This document shows, piece by piece, positions 1-8,777 of a stretch of 64,000 bases of DNA (positions within the stretch are counted from its first letter, which is position 1; each line of letters opens with the position of its first letter). The notes under the pieces were generated by a model, which saw nothing but the letters and a program-made list of their open reading frames with translations, was not told the origin of the DNA and searched no databases. Source of the DNA: Novosphingobium sp. ERN07 (GTDB lineage: Bacteria; Pseudomonadota; Alphaproteobacteria; Sphingomonadales; Sphingomonadaceae). Both the position numbers and the translations under genes were made by a program. Where the stretch lies: NCBI RefSeq assembly GCF_012641335.1, contig NZ_JABAID010000015.1, positions 23,795 to 87,794 on the forward strand, in the 5' to 3' direction.

Positions 1-1
1 G

Positions 2-763
2 CTGGCAAAGACGACTCCGGCGGCGACGATCGTCATCTTCCGGCGCGATCCCGAGGGCGGCCCGGCGCAGATACTGATGGTAGAACGCAACGCCAGCCTG
101 AAGTTCGCAGGCGGCGCCACGGTGTTTCCCGGCGGCAAAGTCGATCCGGCGGATTTTGAGTTGGCTGCGCGGATTGCGGGCGACGGTGCGGATATTGACG
201 ATCTGGCCGGGCGTGTGGCGGCGATACGCGAAACGCTAGAGGAAACAGGCCTGGTCGTCGGGATCGAAGGATTGGTCGATGGCAGGATCGCAGCCGAAGC
301 ACGGCGAATGCTGATATCGGTGGGTGATCTGGCACAAGTGCTTGATGCCTATGGCTGGGTGCTTGTACCCGAACGGCTGGTATCGTTTGCGCGGTGGTGG
401 CCAAAGCACCGAACTGAAAGAATTTTCGACACCCGCTTCTATCTTGCCGATCTTGGCACCGGAGCGGTGGATATCGAAGTGGATGCGACCGAGAACCGGC
501 ACCTGTTCTGGGCCAGTGCGCAAGGTGCGCTGGATCTGGCAGCGGAGGGACGGATCAGGATCATCTTCCCGACGCGCCGCAATCTTGAACGGCTGGCACA
601 GTTCGCGACCTTCGACGATACCCGAACCCATGCTGAGGTGACCCCGGTTGAAACGATCAGCCCGTTCATGGAGCAACGAGACGGCGCGGCTTGGTTGATG
701 ATCCCCGACGGCCTTGGCTACCCGGTGCGCGGAGAACCTCTGGAAAACGCGCAAAGGGGCTGA
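2..763 (+). CDS. NUDIX hydrolase family protein (5' end outside window)
   Basis: The reading frame is open from base 2, so the true start lies upstream. The first internal ATG at 77 is not a convincing start because the residues before it (LAKTTPAATIVIFRR) already look like the opening beta strand of a NUDIX fold. The NUDIX box is visible as RETLEETGL, the Mg-binding part that hydrolyses nucleoside diphosphates linked to a moiety X, preceded by a GGxVFPGGKVDPAD segment. The substrate cannot be read from the sequence. Part of the C-terminal half resembles NUDIX proteins fused to a metallo-beta-lactamase-type partner in other species, but no such domain follows here. Confidence 0.85.
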   Translation: MAKTTPAATIVIFRRDPEGGPAQILMVERNASLKFAGGATVFPGGKVDPADFELAARIAGDGADIDDLAGRVAAIRETLEETGLVVGIEGLVDGRIAAEARRMLISVGDLAQVLDAYGWVLVPERLVSFARWWPKHRTERIFDTRFYLADLGTGAVDIEVDATENRHLFWASAQGALDLAAEGRIRIIFPTRRNLERLAQFATFDDTRTHAEVTPVETISPFMEQRDGAAWLMIPDGLGYPVRGEPLENAQRG

Positions 764-825
764 TCCGCTTAATTACCTAGCTCGCGTGAAGCGCGCGTTC
801 AGGCTTTCGGCGTAATGGTGCCGAT

Positions 826-1134
826 ATGCTCTCAGCAAAGCGCGGCACGATGTCTGGAACGTTTGCCTTGCCTTCATCGCCACATCCGCAGCAGATTACA
901 CGCCCGGACGATGAGGTGCCGCTACCTCGTCCGGTCGAGGTGGACGAGCGCCCTGTCGATTCGCCAGTCCATGCTCTGCAGCAGAAGCTCATGCGGCTTG
1001 AACCGCAAGGCGAAGCTGATGATTCGGGGGAAAGCAAGCTACCGGGCTGGCTTAGGCTTGGCCTGCCACTTATTATGTCGATCAGCCTGTGGTTTGTAAT
1101 CATTCAGTTTATCGGCGTGTTCTGGGCCAAGTAA
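826..1134 (+). CDS. small membrane-anchored hypothetical protein
   Basis: A 102-residue protein with a polar, proline-rich N-terminal two thirds and one hydrophobic segment at the very C-terminus (LGLPLIMSISLWFVIIQF), so it is probably tail-anchored with the bulk in the cytoplasm. An alternative ATG at 850 (MSGTF) would remove eight residues; neither start has a strong ribosome binding site. It sits between the NUDIX gene and another small membrane protein on the same strand. I do not recognise the family and assign no function. Confidence 0.6.
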   Translation: MLSAKRGTMSGTFALPSSPHPQQITRPDDEVPLPRPVEVDERPVDSPVHALQQKLMRLEPQGEADDSGESKLPGWLRLGLPLIMSISLWFVIIQFIGVFWAK

Positions 1135-1180
1135 TCTTACGTAACGAATTGTTGACTGTCGGCCCGATATCCAATGCTTC

Positions 1181-1648
1181 ATGCAAAGCCCAATCGACAA
1201 GCTGACACCCGATCAGATCCTCCGCCTTGCGCGCATCGTGGCGATTGTCACCGCGCTCGCGCTTGGCTTTGGATATGTCACCGATCTGTTGACGCCGGTG
1301 TCGGCGGGCATCGGGTCATTCGTGTTGACGTGTTCGCTGCTGCTTGCCGCGCCGCGCCAGAGAGCCACCGAATTGCTGGGCGCAGTCGCGGTGTGGCAAT
1401 GCTTTGCCGAGTTCCTCTCCACGCTGGAAAGCGGTGAGTTTCAACTGTGGCGATTGGCTGTGGCGGTGGCGACGCTGGGCATGGCAATGGCAGTGATCCG
1501 CGTGCAGCACTTGCGCGCGCTGATGAGGAACCACCCCCAAACAAAGGTCGGCGATCTTGATCGCCGCACTGTTGGCGGCATTGGCGTTTTGCCTCCAACG
1601 GACGCCGAACTGGTGCAATTGCGCAAGGCCGAAGCTATGGGCCTTTGA
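1181..1648 (+). CDS. hypothetical integral membrane protein
   Basis: A 155-residue protein with about four hydrophobic segments: two close together in residues 14-60, a third near 65-85 and a fourth near 92-108. A cytoplasmic-looking polar tail ends in LRKAEAMGL. It starts at an ATG 46 bases after the preceding small membrane gene and may be co-transcribed with it. It ends 17 bases before the convergent ModE-like gene. No family is recognised. Confidence 0.6.
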   Translation: MQSPIDKLTPDQILRLARIVAIVTALALGFGYVTDLLTPVSAGIGSFVLTCSLLLAAPRQRATELLGAVAVWQCFAEFLSTLESGEFQLWRLAVAVATLGMAMAVIRVQHLRALMRNHPQTKVGDLDRRTVGGIGVLPPTDAELVQLRKAEAMGL

Positions 1649-1664
1649 GCACTGTAGGCGGGGA

Positions 1665-2042
1665 CTAGGCGTTATCCTTCTGGCTGATCTTCGGCTCTAC
1701 CAGCATGGCATCGGCCAACGCCTTGTAATCGGCGCAGTCTGACGTGCCCTGCAGCTTTGCCTGCAAGGCCCTGTAGTGGCTAAGTATCGCGGCACCCAAC
1801 GCAGTCAGTCGTGCCCCGCCGCCCTTGGCACTGCCGGGTGAGGTTTCCACCAGTGGTTCCCGCCAACAGCGGTTCATCGCATCGACCAGCAGCCAGGCGC
1901 GGCGATAGCTCATATCCATCGTGCGTGCAGCGGCGGAGATCGATCCTTCGCGAACGATGGCATCAAGCAGGTCTGCCTTGCCCGGTCCCATCGCGATTTC
2001 ATCGCCGCAATAGAGCTGAATCTTGAGTTTGAGGCGCTGCAT
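1665..2042 (-). CDS. ModE-type winged-helix regulator, DNA-binding domain only
   Basis: About 125 residues starting MQRLKLKIQLYCGDE, the usual opening of the LysR-like N-terminal domain of molybdate regulator ModE. The helix-turn-helix follows (REGSISAAARTMDMSYRRAW, then LLVDAMN). Full ModE has two C-terminal TOBE/MOP domains that bind molybdate; they are absent, so this is a stand-alone DNA-binding protein that may sense nothing itself or need a partner. A longer open frame continues to 2252 but would overlap the divergent aminotransferase, so the ATG at 2042 is preferred. No molybdate transport or cofactor gene lies nearby. Confidence 0.82.
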   Translation of the reverse strand: MQRLKLKIQLYCGDEIAMGPGKADLLDAIVREGSISAAARTMDMSYRRAWLLVDAMNRCWREPLVETSPGSAKGGGARLTALGAAILSHYRALQAKLQGTSDCADYKALADAMLVEPKISQKDNA

Positions 2043-2108
2043 CGGCGGTAGGTTACCGGGGGGCAGGGCAGCCTTGCAACTTGTTTCGGCGACCACTAGC
2101 ACGCTGCG

Positions 2109-3266
2109 ATGATCGCCCAAGTCGAACCGTTTCACGCCATCGCCGTCAGTCGCCTCGCGCATGATATGGAGGCTGCGGGGCACAGCGTCATCCACATGGA
2201 GTTCGGGCAGCCTTCCACCGGGGCACCTGCACGCGCCATCGCGCTGGCGCACGAGGTGCTCGACAATGAAGCGATGGGCTATTGGGAAAGCGTTCCGTTG
2301 AAAAAGCGGATCGCCCGCAGCTATGCCGAAAACTATGATGTGCAGGTAGAATGCGAGCAGGTCATTCTCACCTGTGGTGCTTCTCCGGCCTTCGTCATGG
2401 CGCTATCGTGCTTATTCAGACCGGGTGCGCGCGTGGCTTTGGCGCGGCCGGGATATGTGGCCTATCGCAACACGCTGAAGGCGATGTATCTTGAACCGGT
2501 CGAGATGGAATGCGGCCCGGACGAACGGTTTCAGGTGTCAGCGGCGGCGCTCGATGCGCTTGATCCTGTGCCGGATGGGTTGATCGTGGCCAGTCCCGCC
2601 AACCCCACCGGCACGATCATTGAACCGTCCGAGATGTCCGCGATTGCTGAGGTTTGTCGCCGCAAGCTCATCAAGGTCGTCTCCGACGAAATCTACCACG
2701 GCCTCAGCTATGGCACGAAAGCGGCTTCGATGCTGGAGCATCTGCCCGATGCGGTGATCGTCAATTCGTTCTCCAAGTATTTCAGCATGGCGGGCTGGCG
2801 GCTGGGCTGGTTGGTGGTGCCGCCTGCGCTGATCGACGCGGCGCGGGCGCGGATGGGCAACCTGTTCCTGACGCCGCCTGTGCTGGCGCAGAAGGCGGGG
2901 CTGATGGCCTTTGAATGCCGCGACGAACTGGACGGGCATGTCGAAACTTATGCGCGTAACCGTGCGATCTTGCTGGAAGCGCTGCCGCAGATGGGACTAG
3001 GCCGCATCGCCCCGCCCGATGGTGCGTTCTATATCTATGCCGATGCCAGCGAGTTCACCGACGATAGTTTGGCGATGTGCAAGGCGCTGCTGCGCGACAC
3101 GGGCGTGGCAACCGCGCCGGGGATCGATTTCGACCCGGTGAATGGCAAACGCTTCATCCGCTTCAGCTTTGCGGTTTCCACGCCGCTGGTGGAAGAAGCG
3201 GTGCGGCGGATCGAGCCGTGGTTTGCCGCGCGGCGAGCGGTCAATCCGGAACAAGCACCATCTTGA
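2109..3266 (+). CDS. PLP-dependent aminotransferase, class I/II
   Basis: A 385-residue fold-type I aminotransferase, normal length for the aspartate/aromatic aminotransferase group. Visible landmarks are the GASPAF phosphate-loop region (residues 90-95), PANPTG (163-168), the cofactor-contacting SDEIYHGL (192-199), the Schiff-base lysine in NSFSKYF (Lys223) and the carboxylate-binding arginine region KRFIRFSFA near the C-terminus. It transfers amino groups between an amino acid and a 2-oxo acid in the cytoplasm; substrate preference cannot be deduced. It is divergent from the ModE-like gene with 66 bases between them, and its 3' end overlaps the convergent alcohol dehydrogenase by 26 bases. 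Confidence 0.9.
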   Translation: MIAQVEPFHAIAVSRLAHDMEAAGHSVIHMEFGQPSTGAPARAIALAHEVLDNEAMGYWESVPLKKRIARSYAENYDVQVECEQVILTCGASPAFVMALSCLFRPGARVALARPGYVAYRNTLKAMYLEPVEMECGPDERFQVSAAALDALDPVPDGLIVASPANPTGTIIEPSEMSAIAEVCRRKLIKVVSDEIYHGLSYGTKAASMLEHLPDAVIVNSFSKYFSMAGWRLGWLVVPPALIDAARARMGNLFLTPPVLAQKAGLMAFECRDELDGHVETYARNRAILLEALPQMGLGRIAPPDGAFYIYADASEFTDDSLAMCKALLRDTGVATAPGIDFDPVNGKRFIRFSFAVSTPLVEEAVRRIEPWFAARRAVNPEQAPS

Positions 3267-4281
3267 GCGCACCCGCCTCGCGCGCTTCGAACAGGCGATA
3301 GGCTTCTGCGCCTTGCGACAGCGGCAAGCGGTGGCTGATGTAGCGTTCCGGTTTCAGCCGTCCCGATGCGACCAGCGGGAACAGCGAGGGCAGTTCTTCC
3401 GGCACGGAGCAGGTGCCAATGCGGAAGGTCAGCCCGCCCGCAAAGGCGCGCTCCAGTGGGAAGGGGAAACGGCGCGATTGCTGGACGCCGATGACCGATA
3501 CCGTGCCGCGCACGCGGACAAGACGCAGCGCCATGTCCACGGTAGCGTCAGAGCCGACCACTTCGACCACGCAATCAAGGCGCCTGCCAAGCGTGTCTTC
3601 CTTGATCCGGGCCGCCGCTTCATCAGGATGCAGCGCGATGGCGCCGAGTGTTTCGGCCATAGCGCGGCGTTCGGGCACTGGATCGATGGCATAGACGACA
3701 TGCGCACCCATCACGAAGGCGCTTTCCACTGCCATCAGGCCAATCGGGCCAAGCCCGATCACGCCGACCGACGCACCGGGGCGGATATCGGCCTGCCTTG
3801 CGCCGAACCATGCGGTAGCAAGGGCATCGGTCATCATCAGCGCCTGATCGCTGCTGACGCCTTCGGGAACGGGCACGGCGTTCGTGTCCGCCGCTGGCAC
3901 GCGCACGGCTTCGGCTTGCGATCCTTGCAGCTTTGCCGAAAGGCCATAGCAGCCAGAGGCATTGTTTTCGCAGGTGTTGACCACGCCGGAAAGGCACGAC
4001 CGGCAGGCACCGCAGCCGACGGCAGCGGGGATCATCACCTTCTGGCCCACCTTCAGCCGATGAACGCCACGCCCCACTTCGACCACTTCACCCACGGCTT
4101 CGTGGCCGACGCAAAAGCCGGTGTCTTCGGAAAAGCCGTGGCCGTGATAGATGTGCAGGTCCGATCCGCAGATCGAGCAGGCATCGACCCTGACGATGGC
4201 ATCGCGGTCAGACTGCGGCGTCGGATCGTCCATGCTTTCATGGCGAATGTCGCGCGCGCCGTAATAGCGAAGAGCCTTCAC
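3241..4281 (-). CDS. zinc-dependent medium-chain alcohol dehydrogenase
   Basis: A 346-residue medium-chain dehydrogenase/reductase. Catalytic zinc ligands are Cys38 in SICGSD and the GHE motif at His60-Glu61. The structural zinc lobe is intact with Cys90, Cys93, Cys96 and Cys104. The Rossmann motif VGVIGLGPIGL binds NAD(P). The family oxidises alcohols, polyols or threonine, and the substrate here is unknown. The upstream SDR gene overlaps it by four bases (ATGA), so the two are translationally coupled and probably act in one oxidation pathway. Confidence 0.9.
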   Translation of the reverse strand: MKALRYYGARDIRHESMDDPTPQSDRDAIVRVDACSICGSDLHIYHGHGFSEDTGFCVGHEAVGEVVEVGRGVHRLKVGQKVMIPAAVGCGACRSCLSGVVNTCENNASGCYGLSAKLQGSQAEAVRVPAADTNAVPVPEGVSSDQALMMTDALATAWFGARQADIRPGASVGVIGLGPIGLMAVESAFVMGAHVVYAIDPVPERRAMAETLGAIALHPDEAAARIKEDTLGRRLDCVVEVVGSDATVDMALRLVRVRGTVSVIGVQQSRRFPFPLERAFAGGLTFRIGTCSVPEELPSLFPLVASGRLKPERYISHRLPLSQGAEAYRLFEAREAGALKMVLVPD

Positions 4282-5015
4282 AGCGTAAGCCCTCCATCGA
4301 CGACAAGCGTGTGGCCGGTGACATAGGACGCCAGCGGCGAGGCAAGGAAGATCGCCGCGCCTGCCATGTCGGCTGGAGTGCCCATGCGGCGCTGCGGGAT
4401 ACTCGCCAGCGCGCCTTCAAGACGCTGCGGATTGGCGGTGGTGACTTTGGTCAGCTTGGTATCGACAAGGCCGGGTGCAAGGCCGTTGACGCGGATACCG
4501 TCAGCCGCAAAGGCTTGGCCAAGCGTCTTAGTCAGGCTGATCGCGCCTGCTTTCGATGCGGCATAGGCGGGATTGCCGATGTTGGCCTTAAGGCCGGAAA
4601 CCGAACTGACGATCACGATTGATCCTTTACTGTCAGCCAGTTGCGGGCGAAACTTCATCGCGCAGTGCATCACGCTGTCGAGGTTGACCGCCATCACCTT
4701 GTCCCAGCCTTCACGCGCAAACTCACCGCGTTTGTAAACCACGGTGCCCTGACACAGCACGAGGACATCGAGCGCGGGGAAGGGGAGCAAGGCAGCTTCC
4801 ACCGCATCGGGGTCGCCCACGTCGACGCAAGCGTAACCAAGGCCCGAAAGATCGGAACCATCGGCAGGATCGTAATCTGCGGCAGAGGCGCGGGTGCCCC
4901 AGACATGAACCTCAGCGCCGCGCTGGCGAAAGGCGTGGGCCACGCCATTGCCGATGCCGCTGGAGCCGCCAACGACCAGCACCCGCTTGCCGGTGAAATC
5001 GGTATCGTCGATCAT
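4278..5015 (-). CDS. short-chain dehydrogenase/reductase (SDR)
   Basis: A 245-residue classical SDR. The nucleotide-binding glycine motif GGSSGIG is at residues 16-22. The catalytic triad is Ser near 138 (VSSVSG), Tyr151 and Lys155 (YAASK). It ends in the usual GHTLVVDGGLTL. It oxidises or reduces a hydroxyl/keto group with NAD(P)(H). It is the first gene of a two-gene unit with the overlapping zinc alcohol dehydrogenase downstream. An intrinsic terminator at 5083-5112 separates it from the TonB receptor gene upstream on the same strand. Confidence 0.92.
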   Translation of the reverse strand: MIDDTDFTGKRVLVVGGSSGIGNGVAHAFRQRGAEVHVWGTRASAADYDPADGSDLSGLGYACVDVGDPDAVEAALLPFPALDVLVLCQGTVVYKRGEFAREGWDKVMAVNLDSVMHCAMKFRPQLADSKGSIVIVSSVSGLKANIGNPAYAASKAGAISLTKTLGQAFAADGIRVNGLAPGLVDTKLTKVTTANPQRLEGALASIPQRRMGTPADMAGAAIFLASPLASYVTGHTLVVDGGLTL

Positions 5016-5082
5016 CGCTCTCCCTTTCGGTCGCTAATTGCGACTCTCACATGCAGACTAACCGCCTTGCCAAAATGCGAAA

Positions 5083-5112
5083 GGCCCCCGCCTTCGGATG
5101 AGGACGGGGGCC
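5083..5112 (-). terminator. intrinsic terminator after the TonB receptor gene
   Basis: GGCCCCCG pairs with CGGGGGCC around a GC-containing loop. On the minus strand the stem is followed by TTTCGCATTTT. It lies 22 bases after the TonB receptor stop codon and before the SDR start, so it should stop transcription from the receptor gene. Confidence 0.8.
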
Positions 5113-5134
5113 TTTGCTGTCATGTTCTCTCGGC

Positions 5135-7561
5135 TCAGAAATTCGCGCGGACGCGGATGCCATAAGTGCGGGGGCTGCCGGGATAGGCGTTCCGGTCCCC
5201 CGTTTGCAGCGGCGTGGGGAAGGTCTGCGTGAACCATGTCTTGTCGAACAGGTTCTGCACCCAGCCTTCGATCAGAACGCCCGTCTGCGGCAGTTTGAAG
5301 CCAAGGTTGGCATTGACCAACGTCACCGGCCCTTGTTCGTCCAGCGTGGCGGTGCTGATCAATTGGCGGCTGGTATATTGGGCCTGAACGCGCGCCAGCA
5401 GGTTCAGATTATCGCCCAACGGCTGATCAAGATTGAGCGTGGCGTTGCCCGAAAACTTCGGCGTGAAGCGGAAGCGCGAGCCGGAAAGAACGGGGTCGAT
5501 CCGGGCATCGACGCCATACTTCGCGTGAGGAATCCATGTGCCGTCAAGGCCGAGCGTCAGCCCATCGGTCAACTGGAACATGTTTTCGATCTCTACGCCA
5601 TAATCCTTGGCGGACTGGGCGTTCAGCACCGTGAAGCGCAGGCCGATGAACTGCGCAATCTGCAAATCGGACAGGTCGTAATAGAAGAATGCGATATTGG
5701 TGCGGGCGCGACCGTCCATATACTGGAACTTGCCACCCACTTCGAAAGCGTTGACCTTTTCCGGCTTGTATCGCGGATCAAGCGGGGCCTGCGCTGGGGC
5801 GTTGCCAAAGAATCCGGCGCGGATCGCTGCGGGCAGGGCGTTGTAAACTGCCGCGTTGTTGATCAGTGTGCCCGCCGCGTTCACGTCCATGTTCACGCCG
5901 CCCGCCTTGAAGCCACGGTTGTAGGTGGCATAGAGCATCACGTCGTTGGTCGGCCGGTATTGCAGGCCCAGCGTGCCCGAAAGCGCCTTGTTTGTGGAGG
6001 TTTCATCGTAAGCTGGCGAGGGCGCTATGCCGAGTAGGGTGAACACGTCTGTCGGGATCGGGCGATAGAACGCATTGTTGAAGAAGCCGCGCTTCTTTTC
6101 GACCGAATAGCGCAGGCCGGTGATCACGTTGAACTTGTCGTTCACCGCGAAATCGAGGTGGGCAAACCCGGCATAGGATTTGGCGGTGCCGCCCATGCGT
6201 TCGGTCGTCCACGTTCCGGGCCCGGCGAATGCGGTGCCGGGCGCGACGCCAAGGCTTGCAAAGATCGCGTCCCAATAGAACTGCGCCTGGCTGGCCCAGG
6301 GCAGGCTGCGGCCCATGCGCAGCTTTTCGTCCGAGAAGAACGCACCGATTACCGCTTCGGCATTCAGCGCAGGAATCTTGGTGTTATAGACCAATTCCTG
6401 CGAAATGAAGCGGCTTGAAAAGCTCTCGTTATAGCGGAAGATGTCCGCGCCAGAGAAATCGGGATCGAGATCGCGCTGGTCCACGGTGAACTTGCGCACC
6501 GAGGTTATCGATTTGAGTGTGCCTTCACCGATCTGCGCATCGATCAGCAGTGTGCCGCCGTAATCCTCGATCTCCTGATTGCCATCGCCGTTCAGCGTCT
6601 GCTGGAATTTCGATGGATCGCGCGCAGGAAGCACGCGGCCCGTTGGCGTCATCGCAGTGGCAGGGATCAGTCCGGCCAGAACGCCAAGGAATTGCTGGCT
6701 GCTCGAAGGCTGGAAGCGGGTGAGCAGGTCGATGATCGGCTGGGTGGGGCCATCTACGAACGCCGAGGTCGCATAGCAGCAATTGCCATCGCTGAACGAA
6801 TAGTCGCCAATCAGGCGAATGGTGAGGTTCTCGTCGGGTTCAAACAGAAGCTGGCCTTTGACCGCACGGGTCTTGGTGCCGTTCAGATCCTTGCCGGTGG
6901 TGCTATCGGTAAAGAACCCGTCCTGATGCGAAAACAGCCCGGCAAGGCGAACTGCCACCTTGTCGGACAGGGGCGTCGTTACGGCACCGCGCGCGATCAG
7001 CGTGTCATAATTCGCGTAAGTCACTTCGGCCACGCCGCTGGCTTCGTTGAGCGATGGCGCGGCGGAGCTGAGCAGCAGCGCGCCGGCGGTGGTATTCTTG
7101 CCGAACAGCGTGCCTTGCGGACCGCGCAGCACTTGCAGGTTTTCGATATCGAGGAAGTTCTGAAGCGCAGCGGCGGCGCGGGTGCGATAGACGCCATCGA
7201 TGAACACACCGACAGACCCTTCGAACGAACGACTGTTGCCGGTGGTGCCTAGGCCGCGAATGATCAGGTTGGCGCTCGATGTGGCGATATTGGTCACGCG
7301 GAAGCTGATCGAAGGGCTGATCGCCTGAATGTTCGCCACATTCTCCACGCGGGCCTGCGCCAGCGTTTCGGAATTGGCGGCGGTGATCGCGATGGGCACA
7401 TCCTGCAGGTTTTCCGTGCGGCGCTGCGCGGTAACGATGATTTCGGCCAGACCGGTGGATGCAGGTTGATCTTCGGCCTGCTGTGCCAGCGCGATGTTCG
7501 GCATGACCATAGCGGCGATCACTGCGCCCAAAGCTGTGCCGCGTGAATAAAGCGTTTTCAT
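5135..7561 (-). CDS. TonB-dependent outer-membrane receptor
   Basis: About 808 residues from the ATG at 7561, which has GGGAGG a few bases upstream; a longer frame exists but lacks a signal peptide. Order of parts: signal peptide MKTLYSRGTALGAVIAAMVM followed by NIALAQQ, TonB-box-like EIIVTAQRR, plug domain beginning LQDVPIAIT, and a 22-strand barrel ending in an aromatic residue (RVRANF). The family imports large substrates such as siderophores, glycans or aromatic compounds across the outer membrane using TonB energy. The divergent AraC-type gene is a likely regulator. No substrate-specific enzyme cluster flanks it, so the ligand is unknown. Confidence 0.93.
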   Translation of the reverse strand: MKTLYSRGTALGAVIAAMVMPNIALAQQAEDQPASTGLAEIIVTAQRRTENLQDVPIAITAANSETLAQARVENVANIQAISPSISFRVTNIATSSANLIIRGLGTTGNSRSFEGSVGVFIDGVYRTRAAAALQNFLDIENLQVLRGPQGTLFGKNTTAGALLLSSAAPSLNEASGVAEVTYANYDTLIARGAVTTPLSDKVAVRLAGLFSHQDGFFTDSTTGKDLNGTKTRAVKGQLLFEPDENLTIRLIGDYSFSDGNCCYATSAFVDGPTQPIIDLLTRFQPSSSQQFLGVLAGLIPATAMTPTGRVLPARDPSKFQQTLNGDGNQEIEDYGGTLLIDAQIGEGTLKSITSVRKFTVDQRDLDPDFSGADIFRYNESFSSRFISQELVYNTKIPALNAEAVIGAFFSDEKLRMGRSLPWASQAQFYWDAIFASLGVAPGTAFAGPGTWTTERMGGTAKSYAGFAHLDFAVNDKFNVITGLRYSVEKKRGFFNNAFYRPIPTDVFTLLGIAPSPAYDETSTNKALSGTLGLQYRPTNDVMLYATYNRGFKAGGVNMDVNAAGTLINNAAVYNALPAAIRAGFFGNAPAQAPLDPRYKPEKVNAFEVGGKFQYMDGRARTNIAFFYYDLSDLQIAQFIGLRFTVLNAQSAKDYGVEIENMFQLTDGLTLGLDGTWIPHAKYGVDARIDPVLSGSRFRFTPKFSGNATLNLDQPLGDNLNLLARVQAQYTSRQLISTATLDEQGPVTLVNANLGFKLPQTGVLIEGWVQNLFDKTWFTQTFPTPLQTGDRNAYPGSPRTYGIRVRANF

Positions 7562-7727
7562 CCTACCTCCCAATGCCGGCCTTTGTGGCGGCTTATGCTG
7601 GATTGGCCTGCGCTTGCTGTTCAGGCTGGTCTTGCCAGACTGGACAGTGGCAGGTCGCAGGAGCATTGTGCGTTTAATCGCTTAATTGATCTTGACGGAT
7701 CATGCCGCAGTATTGTCAAATCACTTC

Positions 7728-8777
7728 ATGGACGATTCAGACACCGGTCTCGCGCACGCCAGTGCCATGCGCCAGTTTTCGCAGTTCGCGGAAGTTGCAG
7801 GGCTTGACCTGCGCCGGATCTGCCCGCCCGAACTCTACGCTTTTGTCGAGCAGGCGCGTGATGCGGAATGGCTGCCCGCCAGCGCGCATGTCGATGTGTT
7901 GCAGGTCGCCTCGATTGCATCGGCGCGGCCTGACCTGGGCGTCGCATTCTCGATGTGGTGCAATGTGCGTGGGTTTGGGCCGGTGAGCCTGCTGTGGGAT
8001 CACTGTTCGACGCTGGACGAAGCGACTCGCCTGACGCGCCGCTACATGCACCTGGAAAGCGCTGCGATGCGTTCAAACACCGATATCACCGGCCACGAAG
8101 CCGCAATCCGGCACGTGCTGATGGTGCCTGCGCAGTATGGCGGCTCGCAGTTCTTGCAAGCAACGTTGACCCTGCAATTGCGTATCACCCGGATGATGTT
8201 GGGTGAGGAATGGACCCCGATCCGGCTTGAACTGGACCACCCCGCGCCAGCCAGCCACCGCTATCATCAGGCGGTGTTCCGCTGCCCGGTGGAATTCAAC
8301 GCAGACCGCTGCGCGCTGGTATTCCGCAAATCCGATCTTCATCGCACGTCGCCGCGCAGCAATCCGAACATGCGCCAGTATCTTGAACGGCAACTGGCGC
8401 AGGCCGACAGCCAGTGGCCGGGTGATCTCATGCAGCAGGTGCGTTATTTCATCGCCAGCAACCTGACCGAGCGGCGGGCCAATCTGCCCCATGTGGCAAG
8501 CCTTGTCGGCCTATCGCCGCAAAGCCTGCAACGCCGTCTGGCAGAGCGGGATACCACCTTTGCCACGATCCTTGAAGAGGTGCGCAAACGGACTGCCGAT
8601 GAATACTTCCGCACGGCCCGCCGCCCTAATCTGACCGAGCTTTCGCACCGGCTGGGCTATACCGATGCCAGCGCGGCCAGCCGCTTTTTGCGCCAGCACA
8701 TGTCAACCGGCGCGCGTGCGCTGATGGCGCAGACGCGAGCCAGCAAATCGATGCAGCCGACGCGGCTAATTGCCTGA
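7728..8777 (+). CDS. AraC-family transcriptional regulator
   Basis: About 349 residues from the ATG at 7728; a TTG 42 bases upstream keeps the frame open but is a poor start. The N-terminal 190 residues match the AraC 'arabinose-binding' type ligand domain (PF12625-like). The C-terminal 100 residues contain the paired helix-turn-helix, including HVASLVGLSPQSLQRRLAE and LTELSHRLGYTDASAASRF. It is divergent from the TonB receptor with about 166 bases between starts, the usual place for a regulator to control both itself and the receptor. Its 3' end overlaps the LysR gene by 12 bases. Confidence 0.9.
   Translation: MDDSDTGLAHASAMRQFSQFAEVAGLDLRRICPPELYAFVEQARDAEWLPASAHVDVLQVASIASARPDLGVAFSMWCNVRGFGPVSLLWDHCSTLDEATRLTRRYMHLESAAMRSNTDITGHEAAIRHVLMVPAQYGGSQFLQATLTLQLRITRMMLGEEWTPIRLELDHPAPASHRYHQAVFRCPVEFNADRCALVFRKSDLHRTSPRSNPNMRQYLERQLAQADSQWPGDLMQQVRYFIASNLTERRANLPHVASLVGLSPQSLQRRLAERDTTFATILEEVRKRTADEYFRTARRPNLTELSHRLGYTDASAASRFLRQHMSTGARALMAQTRASKSMQPTRLIA

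Noticed and set aside
3142..4326. A 394-residue plus-strand open frame opposite the zinc alcohol dehydrogenase.
   Set aside because: The minus strand encodes an intact dehydrogenase with all zinc ligands; the other frame is its complement.
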